Shown here piece by piece: positions 36,905 through 45,011 of a stretch of 58,054 bases of DNA (the stretch's first letter is position 1; every line of letters starts with the position of its first letter). The stretch comes from Thalassotalea sp. Its GTDB lineage: Bacteria; Pseudomonadota; Gammaproteobacteria; Enterobacterales; Alteromonadaceae. Where the stretch lies: NCBI GenBank assembly GCA_022448425.1, contig JAKVCY010000183.1:1-58054 (forward strand). The letters are read 5' to 3'. Below the pieces are notes generated by a model. That model saw nothing but the letters and a program-made list of their open reading frames with translations. It searched no databases and was not told the DNA's origin. A program made the position numbers and the translations under genes.

Positions 36905-38114
36905 TATGCTTGTCGGCTTACCGATATTTCATGTCAATGCAGCAAATGCCACGGGGTTAGGTTCGATAATGGCAGGCGCAACTATACTTATGACAGGGCC
37001 TGCGGGCTTTCGAAGTGCTCATGTTTTACCTAATTTAATGGCGTTACTGATTCATTTTGATGTGTCCATTATGATGGCTGTGCCCACGGTATACGCTGCA
37101 GTTGTTGAGTCTCTAGGCAATGAAGAACAGCTCAATCTAAGTGCATTGAAGATGAAGTTGGCAATTAGTGGCGCTGCGCCTTTATCACCGGTACTTAAGC
37201 AAAAATTCACTGAAAGAGTGGGGATACCTCTGGTTGAAGGCTATGGCGCAACGGAAACAACGGCAGTGAGTAGCTTAATGCCAATTAATGACATCGCAAT
37301 GAGGCAGTCTGTAGGGCTACCTTTACCAACACTTGATTTGAAGATTGCAAACATCGACGAGCGGGGTGAATTGGTTGAAGTGTGCGAAGTTGACCAAGTT
37401 GGAGAAATTGTTGTTGCCGGGCCTAATGTGTTTCAAGGTTATTTAGAGCCAAGTCACAATGAACAAAGCTGGATTACTTTGCCTGATAAGCAAGCCAAGG
37501 GTAAGCGCTATTTTCGTACAGGTGATTTAGGTTGCTTAGATCAACACGGTTATTTGTCACTCGCTGGGCGTCAAAAAGAGCTTATTATCCGCGGTGGTCA
37601 TAATATTGATCCAAAGATGATAGAAGACATAGCCAGTAAACATCCTGCTGTCTCTTTAGCCGCCGCTGTAGGTCGTCCAGATGCATATGCAGGCGAGGTG
37701 CCAGTACTTTATGTGACTTATGCTGAGCACCAACAGGCTTCAGAAACCGAGATTTTGGAATATGTTAGCCAATATATTCCAGAGCGCGCAGCAACGCCAA
37801 AACAGGTGATTGCACTGAGTGAAATGCCAACAACGGCAATTGGTAAAATCTTCAAACCTCAGCTCAATTGCTACCAAGTTGAGTCGGTTGTTGATGTTGT
37901 GCTCACTGAAATAGATGGTGTAGCCAGTGAAGATATTCGGGTGAGCGCTAGCCCAAGTAAGCAATTTGGCCTTTCTGCACAGATATTGTTAAGTGAAAAA
38001 ATTGTCAGTAAACAGCCGGAAATAGAAGAGGCATTAGCAAATTTCTCTTTCCATTATCGCATTGAGCAGGCACCATCAACTCATCTTACTTCACAGGATA
38101 AACGCGTTGCATGA
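36819..38114 (+). pseudogene. Acyl-CoA synthetase (AMP-binding), N-terminally truncated
   Basis: From about 36895 the frame reads as the later part of an AMP-forming acyl-CoA ligase: V-G-L-P-I-F-H-V-N, E-G-Y-G-A-T-E-T-T (A5), Y-F-R-T-G-D-L-G (A7), G-R-Q-K-E-L-I-I-R-G-G-H-N-I-D-P (A8) and T-A-I-G-K-I-F-K-P (A10 lysine). About the first 200 residues, including the ATP-binding T-S-G-T-T-G-x-P-K loop, are missing. Residues before about 26 read antisense through the LysR remnant. The 431-residue frame is open and may be made, but it should not activate acids. It ends overlapping the next start (ATGA). Confidence 0.85.
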
Positions 38115-38998
38115 CCGAGTCAGTTCTTACACAAATATTACTACCCGCTGCTATCGCAATCATCATGCTTGGTATGGGATTAAGCTTAACAACAGCTGAT
38201 TTTACGCGTTTGTTTCGATTCCCCAAAGCAGTAGCAACAGGCCTTTTAGGTCAGTTGTTGCTGCTTCCCATCGTTGCCTTTGGCCTGTGTTTTATCTTTG
38301 AACTTGGCGCTGAAATGGCAATAGGTTTAATGATTTTAGCTGCTTGTCCTGGTGGCACGATGTCTAATGTTATTAGCCAGTTATGTCGGGCTAATCTGGC
38401 GTTATCCGTTACACTCACCGCCTGTTGCACACTTGTTGGCATCGTTACCACGCCTTGGTTAATTGCAATGTCCTATCAATATTTTAATGGCGAGCCTGCA
38501 ACCGACTTTTCACTGTTAAATGCTTCACTAAGTTTAATGGCTTTAACGTTAATTCCGATAGCGATTGGTATGATAGTTAGGCATCAGTGGCAAGTCTTTG
38601 CACAACGCGCTGAACCCTATTTTCGCAAGGGTTCATCACTTTTTATGTTAGTCATGATTATCGCCATATTAATTCAGGAAAAAGCCCAGCTCATAGAGTC
38701 ATTTTCTCAGCTGTTTTGGGTGTGTTTAGCACTGAATTTATTAACCATTTTGCTGGGTTTAGCGCTTGCTAAAATTCAGCAATTGTCTTGGCAAGATTCG
38801 CTAACATTGGCCATTGAAATTGGTATTCAAAATGCGACTCTGGCGATATTAATTTCTCTCTCATTCTTGTCTCAGTCTTCATTGGCACTGCCAGCTGGTG
38901 TTTATGGCATTACCATGTACATTGGTGCAATGCTGTTGGTAATAGCCGCAAAAGTAAAACTACCTCGGAGTGAAAGCCGCTTGAACCGTTTGTCTTAA
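38111..38998 (+). CDS. Bile acid:sodium symporter (BASS) family protein
   Basis: A 295-residue inner-membrane protein with nine to ten hydrophobic segments. Family motifs: M-L-G-M-G-L-S-L-T near the start, C-P-G-G-T-M-S-N-V and E-I-G-I-Q-N-A-T-L-A in the two crossover helices. Members take up organic acids (bile acids, pantoate, keto acids) with Na+. Overlap with the synthetase remnant suggests an old operon importing and activating an organic acid. Its 3' end overlaps the convergent lysR gene by 39 bases. Confidence 0.9.
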   Translation: MTESVLTQILLPAAIAIIMLGMGLSLTTADFTRLFRFPKAVATGLLGQLLLLPIVAFGLCFIFELGAEMAIGLMILAACPGGTMSNVISQLCRANLALSVTLTACCTLVGIVTTPWLIAMSYQYFNGEPATDFSLLNASLSLMALTLIPIAIGMIVRHQWQVFAQRAEPYFRKGSSLFMLVMIIAILIQEKAQLIESFSQLFWVCLALNLLTILLGLALAKIQQLSWQDSLTLAIEIGIQNATLAILISLSFLSQSSLALPAGVYGITMYIGAMLLVIAAKVKLPRSESRLNRLS

Positions 38999-39871
38999 CC
39001 AAACAATAGCTGGATCTTGCTCTGTATCTTGATGCCAGTACAAATGCGTGGCAACTTTTGGTAGTTGGACAGGCAAATCGACGATGGTAAGAGACTCATC
39101 GATTAACTCTTTAGCAATCATTGACGGTAGTGTTAACAAATAATCGGTGTCTTTTAATAAAGCTTTTGCTGAGTGGTAGTTTTGACAACGGGTTTTTATT
39201 TGACGATTCAAACCGAGTTGTAAAAATGCGATGTCTTCGACGACATCGCCGTCACTTCTGTTTGAGACGGCAATGTGTTGACGTTGGAAGTATTCGACTT
39301 TACTGAGTTTTGCTTTGGGTGCATATGCCTTGGCCATTAAAATGGCAAAGTGATCATCAGATAAAGGTTGGTGTTTGATAGGCATTTTGAGTGCCCTAGC
39401 CACATCAATCACAACGTCGACTTGTCGGTTTGCTAATTGGCGAGCAACATTTTCTCGATTGAGTTTAATGCTTTTAATCCTTGCCAAAGGTGCATGATGG
39501 TTAATTGCTTGTTGAATATTGGGCAGTATTAACGCTTCAAGTGCTTCGTGAATAGCGAGGGTGAAAGTTTGTTGACTCTTTGCTAATTCATATTCGCCAC
39601 AGCTTTGTAATACAGACCTGAGCTTGGCCATCAATTCAATTACCTGTGGGGCAATTTGTTGGCATGAAGAGGTTGGCTCCATATTTGTGCCTTTACGAAC
39701 AAATAACTCATCCTCGAGCGCTTCCCTTAACCTTTTTACCGCATGACTGACCGCTGATGGGCTGACAAAAAGTACTTTGGCAGCTTGAGTCATGTTGCGC
39801 TCGATATACAGGGCTTCGAATACCTTAAGTAAATTTAAATCGAGTTGTTGTAATTGTTTGTCAGCCAACAT
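38960..39871 (-). CDS. LysR family transcriptional regulator
   Basis: With ATG 39871 the product has 303 residues and begins near the family-typical L-D-L-N-L-L-K-V-F-E-A-L. An in-frame TTG at 39913 would add 14 residues. The helix-turn-helix covers about 20-45 (M-T-Q-A-A-K-V-L-F-V-S-P-S-A-V-S-H-A-V-K-R-L) and the effector-binding domain about 90-300. Divergent from the acyl-CoA dehydrogenase gene with about 120 bases between, so it probably controls that operon and itself. A second, broken LysR lies at 36635. Confidence 0.9.
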   Translation of the reverse strand: MLADKQLQQLDLNLLKVFEALYIERNMTQAAKVLFVSPSAVSHAVKRLREALEDELFVRKGTNMEPTSSCQQIAPQVIELMAKLRSVLQSCGEYELAKSQQTFTLAIHEALEALILPNIQQAINHHAPLARIKSIKLNRENVARQLANRQVDVVIDVARALKMPIKHQPLSDDHFAILMAKAYAPKAKLSKVEYFQRQHIAVSNRSDGDVVEDIAFLQLGLNRQIKTRCQNYHSAKALLKDTDYLLTLPSMIAKELIDESLTIVDLPVQLPKVATHLYWHQDTEQDPAIVWLRQTVQAAFTPR

Positions 39872-39991
39872 TGTATTGTCATGTGTTGAATTAAATTCAT
39901 TGTATGGTATCAATAAACTTCATTTCATTCATTGTTTTTGATGCGCTAGGCTAAGGCTATCAATGAATTTGTTATTAACTAGGAGCACCAA

Positions 39992-41212
39992 ATGGATTTT
40001 CAAACCAGTGCCAAGACGCAAGATTATGTTACGCGTATTAAAGCTTTTATGGCTGAACATGTATTCCCAGTAGAGCAAGAGGTTATTGCTGAAAATCATC
40101 GACTGAATCCCTGTGGTGATTGGACGCAATGGCAAGTGCCAGAAGCTATCAAGGCGTTGAAAGAAAAAGCTAAAGCACAAGGGCTTTGGAATTTATTTTT
40201 ACCTGATCAAACCTTGGGACAAGGACTAAGTTGTTTGGAATACGCCCCTATTGCAGAAGAGACAGGTAAAGTGATTTTTGCGCCAGAGATTTTCAATTGT
40301 AATGCACCAGACACTGGCAATATGGAAGTTTTATATCACTTCGGTAGTGACTATCAGAAAGAGAAGTGGTTAACGCCATTATTGGCGGGCGAGATTCGTT
40401 CTGTTTTTGGTATGACTGAACCTGATGTTGCTTCATCAGATGCAACTAACATGGAAGCGCGCATCGAAGCAGATGGCGAAGAATTAGTGATTAACGGTAA
40501 GAAGTGGTGGACAACAGGGTTAGGTCACCCAGATGCAAAAATTGCGATTTTTATGGGATTGTCTAATCCAGAAAATGATAAACACAACCAACACGCCATG
40601 GTTATTGTGCCGCTAGATACTCCAGGTGTTGAAATAAAGCGTATGCTAATTGCCAGTCAAGATTTTGATGCGCCATACGGGCATGGTGAAATGCACTTTA
40701 CCGATGTCAGAGTACCTAAAGAAAATCTCATTATGGGCATGGGGAGAGGGTTTGCTATTGCTCAAGGCCGATTGGGACCAGGTCGTACTCATCATTGCAT
40801 GCGAGCGATTGGTGCTGCAGAGCGTTGTCTTGAGTTGATGATCAAACGAGGCATGGAGCGCGTTGCATTTGGTAAGCCTATTATTAAACTTGGTGGCAAC
40901 TTGGAGCGCATCGCCCAAGCGAGAATGGCTATTGATCAAGCAAGACTTCTCACGCTAAATGCCGCTTGGAAAATCGATAATTTGGGTATCAAGCAAGCCA
41001 TGACTGAAATATCAGCAATTAAGGTTGTAGTACCGAATATGTTGCAAATGGTGAGTGATATGGCAATTCAAATGCACGGTGGCGCGGGCGTATCTGGTGA
41101 TTTCCCATTGTCTACGTTTAGTGCAATGGCGAGAATGTTGCGATTGGCTGATGGTCCAGACGAAGTGCACATGGGAATGGTTTCACGCTTAGAATTAAAA
41201 AAATATCGATAG
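39992..41212 (+). CDS. Acyl-CoA dehydrogenase family protein (ACAD10/11-like)
   Basis: A 406-residue flavoprotein: F-G-M-T-E-P-D-V-A-S-S-D-A-T (FAD/substrate loop), G-K-K-W-W-T-T-G, R-V-A-F-G-K-P-I and M-H-G-G-A-G-V-S. The length and the H-P-D-A-K insertion fit the long ACAD group paired with APH-like kinases. The partner kinase lies two genes downstream. In the Lva/ACAD10-11 pathways this type acts on phosphorylated 4-hydroxyacyl-CoA, eliminating phosphate to give an enoyl-CoA. That role is inferred here. CTAGGAG precedes the ATG. Confidence 0.92.
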   Translation: MDFQTSAKTQDYVTRIKAFMAEHVFPVEQEVIAENHRLNPCGDWTQWQVPEAIKALKEKAKAQGLWNLFLPDQTLGQGLSCLEYAPIAEETGKVIFAPEIFNCNAPDTGNMEVLYHFGSDYQKEKWLTPLLAGEIRSVFGMTEPDVASSDATNMEARIEADGEELVINGKKWWTTGLGHPDAKIAIFMGLSNPENDKHNQHAMVIVPLDTPGVEIKRMLIASQDFDAPYGHGEMHFTDVRVPKENLIMGMGRGFAIAQGRLGPGRTHHCMRAIGAAERCLELMIKRGMERVAFGKPIIKLGGNLERIAQARMAIDQARLLTLNAAWKIDNLGIKQAMTEISAIKVVVPNMLQMVSDMAIQMHGGAGVSGDFPLSTFSAMARMLRLADGPDEVHMGMVSRLELKKYR

Positions 41213-41219
41213 GTTTTAT

Positions 41220-42104
41220 ATGACGAGATTATTGATCACTGGTGGTGCGACGGGATTTGGCAAAGCAATGGCACTTTGTTGGGCGAAGCACCATCAAAAT
41301 AACAACACACCTTTGCGCATTTGTATTGCCGACATCCATCAAGAACGTGGACAAGAAACCATTAATGAACTTAAAGCGCTTGGCGCAGAGGCGCTGTTTA
41401 GTGAATGCGACATCACGAATATTAGTCAAATAAAGTCGACTCAAGCGTTAGTAACACGTGAGTGGCAAGGGGTTGATATTGTGATTAATAACGCTGGTGT
41501 TGCAACGGGGGGCTCGTTAAAAAGTGAGTCATTCGAGCAGTGGCAGTGGGTCTTTAATATTAATTTATTTGGTATGGTGCAGATGAGCCAAGTGTTCGTT
41601 GATGTTTTTCGCGAGCAAGGCCATGGTTATTTTATCAATGTCGCTTCACAAGCTGGGGTTACGCCTGTACCGTTGATGGGCAGTTATAACGCGGTAAAAG
41701 CGGCAGTGGTTTCTTTTTCTGAAACCATGAAACTCGAACTTGCCAGTGACAATATCGACGTTAGCGTAGTTTGTCCTAGTTTTTTCAAAACGCACTTAAA
41801 CGAGTCAATGAAAACGAGTGAGCCTATCATGAAGGAAAGCGTTAATCGTTTATTTGCTAAAGCCGAAATGACTGCTGAACAAGTCGCACATAGCGTATAC
41901 CAGCAAGCGCAAGACAAACGTTTTCTAATTTTGACCCATAAACAAGGCAAGTTAGCTTATTTTATGAAAAAGTTTTTACCTTGTAATACCTATTTGAATC
42001 GGGTAATTGCGAGTACTGCCAAGATGGTGAGTCGTGCGAAACAAGCATCAAACCAAGCATCAAATCAATCATCTAACCTGACGTCAAAGAAAAAGGAGCA
42101 GTAA
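41220..42104 (+). CDS. Short-chain dehydrogenase/reductase
   Basis: A 294-residue SDR: T-G-G-A-T-G-F-G-K-A cofactor motif near residue 7, N-N-A-G-V-A near 90, catalytic Y-N-A-V-K near 155. The C-terminus is extended and ends in a low-complexity Q-A-S-N-Q-S-S-N tail. It lies seven bases after the dehydrogenase stop and two bases before the kinase. It probably oxidises or reduces a hydroxyacyl or keto intermediate of the same pathway. Confidence 0.92.
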   Translation: MTRLLITGGATGFGKAMALCWAKHHQNNNTPLRICIADIHQERGQETINELKALGAEALFSECDITNISQIKSTQALVTREWQGVDIVINNAGVATGGSLKSESFEQWQWVFNINLFGMVQMSQVFVDVFREQGHGYFINVASQAGVTPVPLMGSYNAVKAAVVSFSETMKLELASDNIDVSVVCPSFFKTHLNESMKTSEPIMKESVNRLFAKAEMTAEQVAHSVYQQAQDKRFLILTHKQGKLAYFMKKFLPCNTYLNRVIASTAKMVSRAKQASNQASNQSSNLTSKKKEQ

Positions 42105-42106
42105 TC

Positions 42107-43180
42107 TTGAGTGACCAGAATGTATTAGATAAGGCGCAAAATGTGCGTGCCGGTGAAGAGCTAGATGAACAAGTTGTTGATCAATGGTTGAAAGTACGGT
42201 TGCGTCAGCTAACCGGTAATCCTGTTGTTACTCAATATTCAGGTGGCGCTTCAAATTGGACCTATTGTTTAGATTATTCAGATACGTCGCTTATTTTGCG
42301 TAGAGCACCGGCGGGCACTAAAGCCAAAGGCGCTCACGATATGGGGCGCGAGTTTCGACTACAATCAGCTCTCAAGCCAGCCTATAACTATGTCCCTCAA
42401 ATGCTTGCCTTTTGTGATGATGATAACGTGTTGGGTACTGACTTCTATGTCATGGAAAAGATCACTGGGATTATTCCGCGCAAGCACATGCCAAAAGAGT
42501 TATCGATTAGCACTGAAAAAAACCAACAAATGTGCCGAAATGTATTGGATTGTTTAATCGATCTACACCAAGTGGATTACCAAGTCGCTGGCTTAGACAA
42601 CATTGGTAAGGGGGCGGGGTATACTGAACGCCAAATTTCAGGCTGGAGCGAACGATATCGCAATGCGAAAACATGGAATGTTCCTTCAGGGCGTTTTGTG
42701 ATCAATTGGCTCGAAAAAAATATGCCAAATAAAGAGCTTATTTGTATCACGCATAACGATTTTCGATTTGATAATGTCGTGCTTGATGCCAAAGATTATA
42801 CCAAAGTGCTGGGTGTATTAGATTGGGAGCTTGCAACCTTGGGAGATCCCTTGATGGACTTGGGCAATACACTTGCCTATTGGGTTGAAGCTGATGATGA
42901 TTTCTTAGCGCAATCGACACGACGACAACCCACGCATCTACCTGGGATGATGACGAGACAGCAGGTGATTGACTATTACCTTGAAAAAACAGGTAGTGAT
43001 TGTGATGACTTCACGTTTTACGAAGTTTACGGCCTATTTAGACTCGCAGGTATTGTTCAACAGATTTACTATCGATATCACCATAAACAAACAAATAATC
43101 CTGCGTTTAAACGATTTTGGTTCTTTGTACATTATTTGATGTGGCGCTGTAAAAAAACCATTAAGAAGCGAGGTAAATAG
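42107..43180 (+). CDS. Phosphotransferase (APH-like) family protein, putative hydroxyacyl-CoA kinase
   Basis: A 357-residue protein starting at TTG 42107, with AAAAAGGAG upstream. The kinase fold is visible: G-G-A-S-N-W-T-Y-C-L, R-R-A-P (nucleotide lysine/arginine region), I-T-H-N-D-F-R-F-D-N-V-V (catalytic Asp and Asn) and L-D-W-E-L-A-T-L-G-D-P-L-M-D-L-G (metal Asp). These fit the APH group associated with ACAD10/11 and LvaA. Those kinases phosphorylate the hydroxyl of 4-hydroxyacyl-CoA. Lying with an ACAD and SDR gene, the same role is likely here, but not proven. Confidence 0.9.
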   Translation: MSDQNVLDKAQNVRAGEELDEQVVDQWLKVRLRQLTGNPVVTQYSGGASNWTYCLDYSDTSLILRRAPAGTKAKGAHDMGREFRLQSALKPAYNYVPQMLAFCDDDNVLGTDFYVMEKITGIIPRKHMPKELSISTEKNQQMCRNVLDCLIDLHQVDYQVAGLDNIGKGAGYTERQISGWSERYRNAKTWNVPSGRFVINWLEKNMPNKELICITHNDFRFDNVVLDAKDYTKVLGVLDWELATLGDPLMDLGNTLAYWVEADDDFLAQSTRRQPTHLPGMMTRQQVIDYYLEKTGSDCDDFTFYEVYGLFRLAGIVQQIYYRYHHKQTNNPAFKRFWFFVHYLMWRCKKTIKKRGK

Positions 43181-43182
43181 CC

Positions 43183-43875
43183 ATGGTTATTTATCTTGTA
43201 AGACACGGACAAGCCAGCTTTAACGCAGACAATTACGACCAACTATCTGAGCTAGGTATTGAGCAGGCTCAGCTAGTTGGAATGAGTTTAGCTAAGCAAA
43301 ATGTCGTGCCAGATGCGATATTCCAAGGCAGCATGCACAGGCATCACCAAACAGCACAGCATAGCTTGCCTGAGTACGCTTCTGATGCTGATGTTACAAC
43401 ATTAGCGCAATGGAATGAGTATGATCACCGAGAAATACTCGCGAAATATGATGAGCGCTTGGCAACACCAAAATCGACGAAAGCGTACATCTCCTCTCAG
43501 GCTCAACCGATGAAGTTTTTCCAGGAGCAGTTTGTTGCTGCAATAGCGCGCTGGACCAGCGGAAAATATGACGATGATTACAGTGAAACGTGGCAAACCT
43601 TCAGCGCTCGAGTGCTTGAAGGATTAGAACTCGTGCAAAGCAGTGGTAACAAAAGTGTGGTGGTATATTCATCAGGAGGACCTATTAGCTTAGTGAGTTC
43701 ACTGTTACTAGGCTTACCTTTAGAAGACTTAATGCGCATTAATTGGACATTAGTTAATGGCAGTATTACTAAGCTAATTTCTTCTCATGGAACCAATCAA
43801 TTGATGTTATCTAGCTTAAATGAACACACGATTTTTAGTGAGCTCGATAGTCGAAAATACATTACATATACCTGA
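43183..43875 (+). CDS. Histidine phosphatase family protein
   Basis: A 230-residue protein with the phosphohistidine signature Y-L-V-R-H-G-Q-A-S at residues 4-12, a second Arg in F-Q-G-S-M-H-R-H, and V-V-Y-S-S-G-G-P-I near 160. The late position normally holding the second catalytic His (G-H/S-G-G) reads S-S-G-G, a variation seen in some members. It starts two bases after the kinase gene. In an ACAD/kinase operon it may remove phosphate from off-pathway phospho-intermediates. Confidence 0.88.
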   Translation: MVIYLVRHGQASFNADNYDQLSELGIEQAQLVGMSLAKQNVVPDAIFQGSMHRHHQTAQHSLPEYASDADVTTLAQWNEYDHREILAKYDERLATPKSTKAYISSQAQPMKFFQEQFVAAIARWTSGKYDDDYSETWQTFSARVLEGLELVQSSGNKSVVVYSSGGPISLVSSLLLGLPLEDLMRINWTLVNGSITKLISSHGTNQLMLSSLNEHTIFSELDSRKYITYT

Positions 43876-43886
43876 GGTTGGTTTAC

Positions 43887-44636
43887 ATGAATCTTATAAA
43901 TATTTTAATTACCGGTGCTAGTTCTGGCTTAGGTAAAGGTATGGCAATAGAGTTTGCTAAAAAGCGGGGTAACTTGGCTTTGTGCGCAAGACGCCTGGAT
44001 CGTTTGGAAGCCCTGAAACAATAATTACAGACGATAAATCCTAACTGTCGTGTTGAAGTAGCATCACTAGATGTTAATGAACACGAACGTGTTTTTGAGG
44101 TATTTCATGCATTTAAAGATACGTTCGAGCAGTTGGATCGCGTTATTGTTAATGCGGGTATGGGTAAAGGTGCTTCAGTGGGTACGGGTTATTTTCATGC
44201 TAATAAGCAAACTGCTGAAACCAATTTTGTTGCGGCCATTGCGCAAGTGGAAGCTGCAATGGAGATCTTTAGAGCACAGAACTTTGGTCATCTTGTGAAT
44301 ATATCATCGATAAGTGCAGTGCGTGGCTTTAGGCGAGCTATGACAGTATATGCGGCAACAAAAGCGGCCTTAACCTCTTTTAGTGAAGGGATAAGAATCG
44401 ATGTCATGAATACCCCAATTAGAGTGAGTTGTGTTCATCCTGGCTTTATTCGAAGTGAAATTAATGAAACCGTAGAAAAGGTTCCTTTTATTGTTGATAC
44501 CGAAACTGGTTGTAAGGCGTTAGTTAAAGCGATCGAAAAAGAAAAAGCGAATAGTTATGCACCTAGTTGGCCATGGGCGTGGCTCCATTGGCTGGTGCGT
44601 ATTGCACCTTCGAGTGTGATACAAAAAATGAGTTAG
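43887..44636 (+). pseudogene. Short-chain dehydrogenase with internal stop codon
   Basis: From ATG 43887 the frame reads L-I-T-G-A-S-S-G-L-G-K-G and A-R-R-L-D-R-L-E-A-L-K-Q, then meets TAA at 44022-44024. It continues in the same frame as N-A-G-M-G (about residue 88), Y-A-A-T-K (catalytic) and P-G-F-I-R-S to the stop at 44636, 250 codons in all. One base change explains the break, so the loss looks recent. A shorter product from an inner ATG (44133) would lack the cofactor loop. Confidence 0.9.
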
Positions 44637-45011
44637 TGAACGTGCTGCTCAAATGCCATCTCTATGATAATTTTGATGGGGATATATCACAAACGGTATT
44701 GCTTAAATTATCGAATATACCCCCACATAAAATTAACAACTATTGCACTAGTAACAAGGTTTATTTTTCGACAAATAGTTTTTGAGCGAATCCACATTTT
44801 CACAATTCGCAATAGGAGTACAAAAAGTAATCTATATGTTTTTTTAAACCATTTTTCATTTTAATTTAACTTAAAGTAAAACATTTCTTTACCTACCGTT
44901 CACATATAGGCAAAAAACGCATATTAACGTTGCGGAGCCCCTAATATTAGGCTAGTTTTGTTTATCTAAGGCTACGTTTTATTTCCAAAAAATGGCAAAG
45001 GGCTTTGCATT
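44637..45011 (+). other. 375-base AT-rich non-coding stretch before the chemoreceptor
   Basis: No credible gene; two short frames here have no coding character. I looked for a sigma-28 flagellar promoter for the chemoreceptor: TAAAG occurs near 44872, but no GCCGATAA-like block follows at the right distance. GCAAAG-GG-CTTTGC (about 44994-45007) forms a small palindrome directly before the start codon and could mask or shape the ribosome site. Confidence 0.45.

Noticed and set aside
44567-44864. Two short plus-strand frames after the broken SDR (72 and 66 residues)
   Set aside because: The first overlaps the SDR in another frame and the second is AT-rich, Ile/Phe-rich with no ribosome site; neither has coding character.
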